Positions 57,086-64,000 of a DNA stretch of 64,000 nucleotides are shown here, in pieces. The position numbers and the translations under genes were made by a program. The stretch is from an uncultured bacterium. GTDB taxonomy: Bacteria; Verrucomicrobiota; Lentisphaeria; Victivallales; Victivallaceae. The notes beneath the pieces were generated by a model that did no database searches, was not told the origin of the DNA, and saw only the letters and a program-made list of their open reading frames with translations. The stretch covers positions 1 through 64,000 of the forward strand of contig URVC01000019.1 of the NCBI GenBank assembly GCA_900551245.1, written 5' to 3'. Position 1 is the first letter of the stretch; the number at the start of each line of letters is the position of its first letter.

Positions 57086-57707
57086 GGCGTCCGCCTCCGA
57101 GCACGGTTCTGCCGTTGAGCGCGGCGGTGATGGTGGCGCCGTCGGCGAAGGAGAGGTTGGCTCCGGCCGGAAGTCCCAGCGCGGGCTGGGTCACCTTCAC
57201 CGGCGCGTCCTTCAACAGTTCGGCCAGATAGATCGCCGTGGCGCGCCCCTCCACATCCGGACTCAGCGCCAGAATGATCTCCTTCACCCGGCCGGAATTG
57301 GCCAGGTCGATCAGCGCGGGAAGATTCAGACCCGAACCGTTCTCCGCATCGAGCGGCGAGAGCCGTCCCCCGAGCACATGGTAGCGCCCGCGGAAATTGC
57401 CGCTCGACTCGATCGCAATCACCTGGGAGGCGTTCTCCACCACGCAGACCGTCGTCGCGTCGCGCGCCGGCTGGCGGCAGATGAAACAGAGTTCCCCGGC
57501 GTTGGCCAGCATGCCGCATTCCGGGCAGCGCCCTACGCTTTCGGGCAACCCGGCGATCAGCTTCCCGAGCAGCCGGAGATTTTCCGGCTCCCAGTTGAGC
57601 ATCGCCAGCACCAGCCGCTCGGCGCCGCGGCGGCCGATACCGGGGAGCTGGCGGAACGCTCCGACCAGCTCTTCGACTGCATCCGGATAGTGCTGCGGTG
57701 CGGTCAT
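57075..57707 (-). CDS. recR: Recombination protein RecR
   Basis: The 210-residue product has the helix-hairpin-helix start (FRQLPGIGRRGAERLVLAML), the four-cysteine zinc finger (CPECGMLANAGELCFICRQP), a Toprim domain with TTVCVVENASQVIAIES and the YHVLGGRLSPLDAENGSGLN motif, and the closing helix region. It works with RecF and RecO in gap repair. The YbaB-recR order is common across bacteria. Confidence 0.96.
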   Translation of the reverse strand: MTAPQHYPDAVEELVGAFRQLPGIGRRGAERLVLAMLNWEPENLRLLGKLIAGLPESVGRCPECGMLANAGELCFICRQPARDATTVCVVENASQVIAIESSGNFRGRYHVLGGRLSPLDAENGSGLNLPALIDLANSGRVKEIILALSPDVEGRATAIYLAELLKDAPVKVTQPALGLPAGANLSFADGATITAALNGRTVLGGGRHGE

Positions 57708-57726
57708 GACGCTGAAATCTCCCGAC

Positions 57727-58050
57727 TCAGAAAATTCCGGGCAGGTTCAGACCGAGCCCGCCGGTGATCTCATTCATCTTCTCCTGGGCCGCGGCCTTGG
57801 CCGCCGCAACCGCGGAGTTGGTGGCGACCAGAATCTGGTCCTCCAGAAGTTCGCGGTCCTTGAGCGCCTCTTCGGAGAGTTCCACCTTCTTCACCCGGAA
57901 GTCGCCGGAGACGGTGATCTTCACCTGGCTGCCCGGACTGGTCGCCGAAAACTCCATCGTCGGGAGCTCTTCCTTGAAGGTTTTGAGGTTCGCCTGAATC
58001 TCCTTCGCCTTCGACATCATTTTTGCCATTTCGGCCAGATTGCCAAACAT
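57727..58050 (-). CDS. YbaB/EbfC nucleoid-associated protein
   Basis: The 107-residue product opens with MFGNLAEMAKMMSKAKEIQA and has the family's beta-strand core (TSPGSQVKITVSGDFRVKKV) and the C-terminal helices ending in a hydrophobic tail (GLGLNLPGIF). It is a small dimeric DNA-binding protein. It lies 19 bp before recR, the classical arrangement. Confidence 0.94.
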   Translation of the reverse strand: MFGNLAEMAKMMSKAKEIQANLKTFKEELPTMEFSATSPGSQVKITVSGDFRVKKVELSEEALKDRELLEDQILVATNSAVAAAKAAAQEKMNEITGGLGLNLPGIF

Positions 58051-58071
58051 AAAATAACCTTTCGTTGCATT

Positions 58072-58100
58072 GAAAAAACGGCCCGGGGATTCCCGGGCCG
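58072..58100 (-). terminator. Terminator after secDF
   Basis: On the minus strand a 9-bp stem (58100-58092 with 58087-58079, mainly GGCCCGGG) is followed by T6-T7, 20 bp after the SecDF stop. It separates the Sec genes from the YbaB-recR run. Confidence 0.9.
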
Positions 58101-58119
58101 GTATCGGTTCACTGCCCGG

Positions 58120-60711
58120 TTACCGCTTTTCAGCGGCCGGAGCGTTCGCCATGGTTTCCCGCTTCGACCGCATCCGGCGCATCAGCGCCACCATCGGTCC
58201 GGCGAGGAACACCGAAGAGTAGGTTCCGACGATGATGCCGAGCATCATGATCAGCACGAAGTCGTTGATCGCGACGCCGGCACCGAGGAAGAGCACGAAG
58301 ACCACGATGAAGGTGGTCAGACTGGTCAGCATCGTCCGGTTCAGCGTCTGGTTGATCGAAAGATTGACGTTCTCTTCGTAGGTCTTGCAGGTCTTGAGCG
58401 ACGCATTTTCGCGGATGCGGTCGAAGATCACCACCGTGTCGTTGATCGAATACCCGATCACCGTCAGCAGCGCGGCGATCACCGTCAGCGAAATGGTCCG
58501 GCCCAGCGCGAGGAAGATGCCGGTCACGATGATCACGTCGTGGAGCAGTGCAAGGATGCTTGTGAGCGCGTAGGTGAACTCGTACCGCAGCGTCACGTAG
58601 GCGCCGATGCCGATGATGGAGAAGGCAATGGCCAGCAGCGCCGCCTTGGTGAACTCCCAGCCGATCAGACCGCCGATGCTGCTTTCCAGACCGTTGGAGA
58701 GTTTCGCCGTCGGAAACTCCTTGTTGAGCAGCGAAGCGAGGTGATCCATCGGGCTTTCATTGGCGTTCGCCTTGGTCAGGTCGCCGCGGACAAGGATTTC
58801 CACCTTGCTGTTGTCGGTCGCCGCCGCCGCGTTGTATTTGTAGGTGACGGTGGCGTCGTAACCGGCTTTCTTCAGCGCGGCTTCCAGCTTCTCCTGCGGA
58901 ATCTGTTCGGCGTAGGTGAAGGTAACCTGCGTGCCGCCGGTGAAGTCGACGCCGAGCATCGACTTGCCGCGGACGAAGAAGACCACGATCGAGAGCAGAA
59001 TCAGAATGCCGGAGATGGTCATCGCCTTGCTCCACATCCGGTTGAAGTTGAACTCCGTCTTCTTGAAGAACTGCATCATCGGCAGTGCGCTCAGACGGGT
59101 GTAGCGGAAGAGGTAGTCGAAGATCAGCCGCGTCACGAAGAGCGCGGTGAAGAGACTGGTCAGAATACCGATGCTCAGCGTCACCGCGAATCCCTTGATC
59201 GCGCCGGTGCCGACGCTCATCAAAATGATCGAGGTGATGAGGGTGGTCAGGTTCGCGTCAAACACCGCCGAAAACGCCTTCTGATAACCGTAGTCGACGG
59301 CATTCATGAGGCTTTTGCCGCTCTTGAGCTCCTCCCGGATTCGTTCGAAGACCAGCACGTTGGCGTCCACCGCCATGCCGATGGTCAGGATGATACCGGC
59401 GATGCCCGGCAGTGTCAGCGTCGCATTGAACGCCGCCATCGCTCCGAGGATCAGCACCACGTTGAGGGCGAGCGCGACGACCGAAATCACACCGGCGACG
59501 CGGTAATAGACGCACATGAAGATGGCGACCAGCACCAGGGAGATCGCTCCGACCCAGATGCCGTTCGCCACGTTGGAGGCGCCGAGTTTCGGGTCGGTGT
59601 CGAAGACCGCATCCACCTTGATCTGGAAGGGGAAGCTGCCGCTGACCAGCGCATCGGCGATGCTCTTGGCCTCCTCATTGGAGAAGCGTCCGGAAATCTC
59701 CGCGCTGCCGCCGGTGATCGCCTGATTGACGACCGGTGCGCAGTAGAGGTTGCCGTCGAGCACGATGGCGAGCTGGCGGCCGATGTTGCGGGAGGTGACC
59801 CGGGCGAAATCCTCGGCGCCCGCCTGGCTGAAGCGCAACTGGATCTTGCGCTGGCCGAACTCATCCTTGGTGGCCATCGCGTTGGAGATTCCCTTGCCGG
59901 TCATCTCCGGAATCTTGTTGACGAAATAATACTCCACCTTCGGCTCCTGGCCGGGGCGGAATTCGCTGGTGGTCAGTAGTTCGTAGCCGACCGGAACCAC
60001 GAAATTGTTCTTGTCGGCGAGGTATTGCTTGACCAGTTCGGCGTTGTTTTCGTGGACGAGGCGGAAGTTCAGCCGCGCACTCATCTTGATGAGGTTGAGC
60101 AACTTGAGTTTCTCATCCTTGGCGACCACCGGCGCGCGGAGCGCGACATAGGAGCTGCCGGAGGGGGCGATTTCCGCTTCGAAGATCTTCTGCCCCTCCA
60201 GACGCTTGCGCAGAATTTCGATCGCAATGTCGCGGTAACGGTCGAATTCGGACGCCATGCGCGCCTGCATCTCCTCGCGGGAGGCGGCGTTGGTGTCGTC
60301 CTCCTTGAACATCGCCAGAAACTCCTGGTCCGGAACCAGCTGAAGAATGAACTCCACGCCGCCGTTGAGGTCGAGTCCGAGACGGATCGAGCTCGAGGCG
60401 TTCTTGCGGATCAGGCTCATCACATCGCGGTTGTCCTGCAGGTCGTTGCCGTTCACTTTCTTCGTGAGATCCAGCCCTTTCGTGTCGGCGGCCTGCAGCA
60501 GCGCCTGCGACTGGTAGAGCTGCGGATTGGCTTCCTGGAGCGCTTTCGCCTCCTTCACCACCTGATGGGCCTCGGGATCCTGCTTGTCCTTGAGCATGCC
60601 GAGGAAGGTTTCATAATAGTCGCGCTGGAAGAGCGGATGGATCGCCAGCGTAAAGACCAGCACCACCACCACGGTGATCAGCGTGCGCAAAATCAACGGC
60701 CGCTTGTTCAT
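58120..60711 (-). CDS. secDF: SecD-SecF fusion, protein translocase subunit
   Basis: The 863-residue protein joins SecD and SecF in one chain. The SecD half has DLNGGVEFILQLVPD, a large periplasmic P1 domain, and the membrane motif SLVLVAIFMCVYYRVAG with GIAGIILTIGMAVDANVLVF and RIREEL. The SecF half starts near residue 560 with MLGVDFTGGTQVTF and has GYSINDTVVIFDRIRENA. It pulls secreted proteins across the inner membrane using the proton gradient. The fused form is common in Bacilli and also occurs in PVC bacteria. It follows the yajC gene. Confidence 0.96.
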   Translation of the reverse strand: MNKRPLILRTLITVVVVLVFTLAIHPLFQRDYYETFLGMLKDKQDPEAHQVVKEAKALQEANPQLYQSQALLQAADTKGLDLTKKVNGNDLQDNRDVMSLIRKNASSSIRLGLDLNGGVEFILQLVPDQEFLAMFKEDDTNAASREEMQARMASEFDRYRDIAIEILRKRLEGQKIFEAEIAPSGSSYVALRAPVVAKDEKLKLLNLIKMSARLNFRLVHENNAELVKQYLADKNNFVVPVGYELLTTSEFRPGQEPKVEYYFVNKIPEMTGKGISNAMATKDEFGQRKIQLRFSQAGAEDFARVTSRNIGRQLAIVLDGNLYCAPVVNQAITGGSAEISGRFSNEEAKSIADALVSGSFPFQIKVDAVFDTDPKLGASNVANGIWVGAISLVLVAIFMCVYYRVAGVISVVALALNVVLILGAMAAFNATLTLPGIAGIILTIGMAVDANVLVFERIREELKSGKSLMNAVDYGYQKAFSAVFDANLTTLITSIILMSVGTGAIKGFAVTLSIGILTSLFTALFVTRLIFDYLFRYTRLSALPMMQFFKKTEFNFNRMWSKAMTISGILILLSIVVFFVRGKSMLGVDFTGGTQVTFTYAEQIPQEKLEAALKKAGYDATVTYKYNAAAATDNSKVEILVRGDLTKANANESPMDHLASLLNKEFPTAKLSNGLESSIGGLIGWEFTKAALLAIAFSIIGIGAYVTLRYEFTYALTSILALLHDVIIVTGIFLALGRTISLTVIAALLTVIGYSINDTVVIFDRIRENASLKTCKTYEENVNLSINQTLNRTMLTSLTTFIVVFVLFLGAGVAINDFVLIMMLGIIVGTYSSVFLAGPMVALMRRMRSKRETMANAPAAEKR

Positions 60712-60738
60712 ACGTTCAACCTTTGTATCCGGAATTGA

Positions 60739-61146
60739 TTACGCTTTTTTCTCCGCGGCGGCCTGCTCTTCGACAACATCGGCGATACCGTTCTTGACAA
60801 CTTCGACCTGAACTTTGTCGGCGATTTCCACGACGAAGGTCTTTTCCCGGACCTCAGTCACGTTGCCGAGCATGCCGGAATTCAGCAGAACGCGGCTGCC
60901 TTTGACAATCTTGTCGAGCATCTCCTGACGTTTCTGCTGCTGTTTCTTCTGCGAACGCATCATGAAGAAGATCATGACGGCGAAGACGATGATGATCGGC
61001 AGCATCCCGGTCCACATGCTCGGCTGCGGCGCGTTCTGCGCCGCGGTGCCGGCTGCCGTTCCGGCGGCCTGGGCGTTGACGGTGACGGAACTGGAGGCGG
61101 CGGCCGGAGCGTTTTCGGCGACAGCAAAGAAATTCATCAGACTCAT
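60739..61146 (-). CDS. yajC: Sec translocase accessory subunit YajC
   Basis: The 135-residue product has an N-terminal extension of about 50 residues rich in Ala (AAASSSVTVNAQAAGTAAG), then the YajC core: a membrane helix MLPIIIVFAVMIFFMMRSQ, KKQQQKRQEMLDKIVKGSRV and GMLGNVTEVREKTFVVEIAD. The extension is longer than in E. coli YajC. It is 27 bp upstream of secDF and works with it. Confidence 0.92.
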   Translation of the reverse strand: MSLMNFFAVAENAPAAASSSVTVNAQAAGTAAGTAAQNAPQPSMWTGMLPIIIVFAVMIFFMMRSQKKQQQKRQEMLDKIVKGSRVLLNSGMLGNVTEVREKTFVVEIADKVQVEVVKNGIADVVEEQAAAEKKA

Positions 61147-61203
61147 GTTTTCTCCTTCGATGTTGGTTCTGATTGAATGTTGAAATCAGTGTTCAATGTG
61201 GAT

Positions 61204-62727
61204 TCAGCGCCGGGGCAGCCCCAGCAGCGACAGATGCTTGTCGAAGTGTTTCTCGATCGCCGCCGTGTAGGCCGCCTCTTCGCGGTGCAGCGTCGCGAAG
61301 AAGCGCTCGCGCAGTTCACTGCGCAGAATCGGCCCGTAGGTGATGTGCAGCAGCTGACGCGCTTCCGGCATCTCCATGAGCTTCGGCAGCTCGGCGTCGG
61401 AGAGGGTTTCCAGCTTCGGAATCCGGTTGATGTCGGCGGTGATATGGTAGAGTTTGAGCATGTCGTTGAAGTTGGCCAGCGCACAGCGGTGCATGTCGCG
61501 GTAGAGCGCCGGGTCGCACTGGGCGATGACGGTCACCGCCACCAGCCAGCTGGTGCCGGCGGTCTTGAGGTGGAGATAGCCGTTGGTTTCGCGCCCGATG
61601 GTCGGGTAGACCGCGAACTTGTCGCTGCCGGAGTGGACCGACACCTTGTAGTTGCCGTACGCCTGGGCGATCTGAGCGTGAACTTTGAACTGGCGGTCGA
61701 ATTCGGCCAGGTCGCCGATGTAGTCGATCGCCTTCTGGAACTCGCCGATGAACCGCGGCGCCATGGAGGAGAACTCCACACCGCGCTTGCGCAGTTCCCG
61801 CGCGATATACAGATGGTGCGAGGGCAGGGTCGGCGAACTGGTCTCATCGATCGAAATCTCCAGATCGAACTCGTCGCCCCGCTTCGAGCGGATGTGGTGG
61901 TAGACCTTTTCGGCGAAATCGATGGCGGCGGTGTACATCACCGCGCAGCGGCGCGCCGTGGCGGCATCCACCTTGACTTCGCAGCAGCCGACTACGAAGC
62001 TCTTGTCGCCGTACTCGTCGAGCACCCGGGCCTGATAGGCGGGGTCGAGCGCGGCGAAGGCGTCATTGACCTGCGCTTCCGGCCAGTCGCCCGCGGCGGC
62101 GTTCATCACTTCGGAGAGGTCGAGCGTGATCATCGGCATCCCCACCGCCAGCGCGGTGTCGATATCCGGAATGGTTTTCAGATGGTCGCCGTCGGCACCG
62201 AATCCTTCGCGGTAGTCGCATTCGAAGACCATGAACACCGCATCATCGACCACGTTCTGGAAGGTGCGGCCGGTCATGGAGAGTTCACGCATCGACTGCT
62301 GAGCCAGCACAGGGGAGACCTCGAATTTGCGCGCGGCCCGGATGTGCCCGCGGGAGGCGAGTCCGAGCCGGTCGCCGCAGCCGATGGTGGAGCGGCGGTT
62401 GCGCAGACTTACCGGTGCGGTCCAGGGGAAGTGGCGGCGCAGTGCGGCCGCATTGGCGCCGGAGAGGTCGCCGATCAGGGCGGCTCCGCCGTCGGAGAGC
62501 TTGAGCATCTCGCCTTCGAACCCTTCCGGAACCGCCTTCGGGCAGTCGGCGACCACCAGCAGGAACCGCCGGGTTTCGTCCCGCCCGATCATGACCAGGC
62601 TCTCGCCGAGCTTATGGATGGACTCCGGATAGATGGAGACCTTGTCGTGGTTCAGGAGCAAGAGTTTTTTTACTTCCGTTTCACTCTTTTTCAAGAGCTT
62701 CAATCCGCTTTCAGCGATGTTTTTCAT
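61204..62727 (-). CDS. Tagaturonate/fructuronate epimerase-like protein (UxaE family)
   Basis: The ATG at 62727 is preferred, with GGATGG upstream; other in-frame starts are at 62736 and 62763. The 507-residue product matches the UxaE/tagaturonate epimerase family (PF16257) by recalled pattern: STIGCGDRLGLASRGHIRAA near the front, VFECDYREGFGADGDHLKT, FDLEISIDETSSPTLPSHH and KVSVHSGSDKFAVYP, with several His/Asp/Glu that could bind a metal. It would convert tagaturonate to fructuronate in galacturonate use. No other uronate gene is adjacent, and it has its own promoter. Confidence 0.8.
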   Translation of the reverse strand: MKNIAESGLKLLKKSETEVKKLLLLNHDKVSIYPESIHKLGESLVMIGRDETRRFLLVVADCPKAVPEGFEGEMLKLSDGGAALIGDLSGANAAALRRHFPWTAPVSLRNRRSTIGCGDRLGLASRGHIRAARKFEVSPVLAQQSMRELSMTGRTFQNVVDDAVFMVFECDYREGFGADGDHLKTIPDIDTALAVGMPMITLDLSEVMNAAAGDWPEAQVNDAFAALDPAYQARVLDEYGDKSFVVGCCEVKVDAATARRCAVMYTAAIDFAEKVYHHIRSKRGDEFDLEISIDETSSPTLPSHHLYIARELRKRGVEFSSMAPRFIGEFQKAIDYIGDLAEFDRQFKVHAQIAQAYGNYKVSVHSGSDKFAVYPTIGRETNGYLHLKTAGTSWLVAVTVIAQCDPALYRDMHRCALANFNDMLKLYHITADINRIPKLETLSDAELPKLMEMPEARQLLHITYGPILRSELRERFFATLHREEAAYTAAIEKHFDKHLSLLGLPRR

Positions 62728-62774
62728 GAAATCCATCCATATCGTTATTTTTTCGGAAAACAATGAAACAGTTT

Positions 62775-62802
62775 AATATAACATCGCCGTGCGGATAGTC
62801 AA
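62775..62802 (-). promoter_or_regulatory. Promoter of the UxaE-like gene
   Basis: Minus strand: TTGACT (62802-62797), 16-bp spacer, TATATT (62780-62775). Confidence 0.72.
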
Positions 62803-62877
62803 GAAGAAGCGCCGGCGATTTTTCTCAATTCGCGGCAGAACGGTCGGAAAAATGGAAAAGGTTGCTCCGCATTGAAC

Positions 62878-62905
62878 TTGAAAAAGTTTTTAGGTCCGGT
62901 ATATT
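62878..62905 (+). promoter_or_regulatory. Promoter of the oxidoreductase gene
   Basis: TTGAAA (62878-62883), 16-bp spacer, TATATT (62900-62905), divergent from the UxaE-like promoter. Confidence 0.65.
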
Positions 62906-62968
62906 AAACAGGATAGGGAGAAACGGGTTCTCCATGTTCGAATCGTTCTACATAGGATTTGTTTCATC

Positions 62969-64000
62969 ATGATCAAATGCGGGATCATCGGCTGCGGCGT
63001 CATTGCCCCGACCCACGTGGAGGGCTACCGTGCGCTGCCCGATGTCGAAATCGTGCACATCAGCGACCTCATTCCGGAACGGATGGAGAAACTCGGCGAA
63101 AAGTACGGCATCGCCCGCCGTTCCGTCGACTATCGTGACCTGCTCGCCGATCCGGAGGTCGAGCTGGTCAGCGTCTGCACCGACCATGCCAGCCATGCGC
63201 AGATCGTTATCGATGCGCTCGAAGCGGGGAAACATGTGGTCTGCGAAAAGTCTCCCGGCCGCGTGCCGGAGGATCTCAAGCGGATGACCGATGCGGCGAA
63301 ACACCATCCGGAACTGGTGGTTTCCGGCATTTTTCAGCACCGCTTCCAGCCGGCGAACCGCACGCTCCGGCGGCTGATCGAAGAGGGGAAGTTCGGGCGA
63401 ATTGTCGGCGTGAATCTTGTTTTCAACTGCCTGCGGACCAATGAATATTATCAGAAGGACGCCTGGCGCGGCACCATCGCCGGCGAGGGAGGCGGCGTGC
63501 TGATCAATCAGGCGATTCACCACCTCGATCAACTGCGTTTCCTCTTCGGCGGAATCCGCCGTGTCTCGGCGCTGACCGCCAATCTGACCCATCAGGGGGT
63601 GATCGAGGTGGAGGATTCCGCGGCGTTTGTGGTGGAGTTCCGCAACGGTGTCTTCGGCACGGTCAATGCGACCAACTCCGCCGCGGAGGAGTGGCGGAGC
63701 ATGCTCTCCGTCACCGGCACGGAACTCTGTCTGGAATATGCCAACGAGAAGCCGGTCCACGTCGAGGGGCTCGATGCGGCGCGCGCCCGTGAGGTGGAAG
63801 AGGCGCTTTCGCTCGAAATCAAAGAGCAGGTGGTCGGCAAGCAGTACTACGGCGTCGGGCACACCGCTCAGCTGTCGGATGTGGTCGATGCGATCCGGGA
63901 GCACCGCGCTCCGGAGGTGACGATCGCCGATGCCTGCGGCAGTGCTGCGCTGGTGATGGCGGTCTACGAATCCGCCCGCACCGGGAACTGGGCGGAGGTG
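62969..64000 (+). CDS. Gfo/Idh/MocA family oxidoreductase, 3' end outside window
   Basis: The visible 344 residues begin with the Rossmann motif KCGIIGCGVIAPTHVEGY, then VCTDHASHAQIVIDALEAGK and HVVCEKSPGRVPEDL, the EKP-type motif of the family (here EKS). A GIFQHRFQPANRTLRRLI segment and GGGVLINQAIHHLDQLRFLF with the catalytic histidine follow. It is a NAD(P)-dependent sugar or inositol dehydrogenase type; substrate unknown. The replacement of Pro by Ser in EKP is a small deviation. The frame is open at the right edge, so only the last part is missing. Confidence 0.9.
   Translation, partial: MIKCGIIGCGVIAPTHVEGYRALPDVEIVHISDLIPERMEKLGEKYGIARRSVDYRDLLADPEVELVSVCTDHASHAQIVIDALEAGKHVVCEKSPGRVPEDLKRMTDAAKHHPELVVSGIFQHRFQPANRTLRRLIEEGKFGRIVGVNLVFNCLRTNEYYQKDAWRGTIAGEGGGVLINQAIHHLDQLRFLFGGIRRVSALTANLTHQGVIEVEDSAAFVVEFRNGVFGTVNATNSAAEEWRSMLSVTGTELCLEYANEKPVHVEGLDAARAREVEEALSLEIKEQVVGKQYYGVGHTAQLSDVVDAIREHRAPEVTIADACGSAALVMAVYESARTGNWAEV

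Noticed and set aside
1..64000. CRISPR array
   Set aside because: No set of equally spaced direct repeats was seen anywhere; the repeats present are protein-coding modules or single hairpins.

Overview
The window looks like part of a chromosome from a Gram-negative, gut-type member of the Lentisphaerota (Victivallis-like) or a close PVC relative. This is inferred from gene content and was not confirmed by any search. The grounds are a high-GC core with Kdo/heptose LPS genes, an Lpt export locus, a fused SecDF, GlnRS, secreted PVC-style glycosidases and an FAD oxidoreductase, plus a giant RTX adhesin with its own type I exporter.

Region 1 (1-10.12 kb) is a patchy, partly AT-rich accessory island. 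It ends at the 3' end of a tRNA-Arg(UCU) gene on the minus strand. It holds a DUF932-like plasmid/phage gene cut by the window edge, small zinc-ribbon and cysteine-rich proteins, a duplicated small-domain lipoprotein, a broken ankyrin gene and a six-repeat Trp/Cys protein. It also holds a YagK/YfjJ (inovirus Gp2-like) replication-type protein and a seven-gene operon: YkgJ-type Cys cluster protein, three related small proteins, AAA+ ATPase, membrane protein, M48 metalloprotease. That operon has a good promoter at 7.26 kb and a long structured leader.

Region 2 (10.2-36.4 kb) is mostly core. Going leftward: glnS - yihY - a secreted glycosidase - a secreted PA14-like protein. Going rightward: an esterase, a YugP-type zinc peptidase, then rfaE1 - kdsB - kdsA - kdsC - a large multi-OstA LptA-like protein - lptB - hpf, which is essentially the LPS precursor and export locus. 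After these come a NifX-like protein, an Mrp ATPase and a two-part esterase, then ygiQ, a phosphofructokinase with PPi-clade sequence, and an FAD oxidoreductase.

Region 3 (36.5-54.4 kb) is the most unusual part. It is one leftward locus that encodes two small proteins and a 3186-residue RTX adhesin. These are followed by a 30-residue peptide too short for routine gene calling, an HPr-kinase-like kinase, a PqqD-like peptide-binding protein, a peptidase-like/nucleotidyltransferase fusion, an HlyB-type ABC exporter and HlyD. The peptide has a YxxP leader motif and a C-terminal serine, so it is a plausible substrate for the PqqD and kinase proteins. The locus starts from a strong promoter and carries a G10 tract in its 300-nt leader. 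A promoter-terminator unit at 36.5 kb probably encodes a small RNA.

Region 4 (54.6-64 kb) is core again: SecDF and YajC, then YbaB - recR - RNase HIII - galM - CYTH, a tagaturonate epimerase-like enzyme, and a Gfo/Idh/MocA oxidoreductase cut by the right edge.
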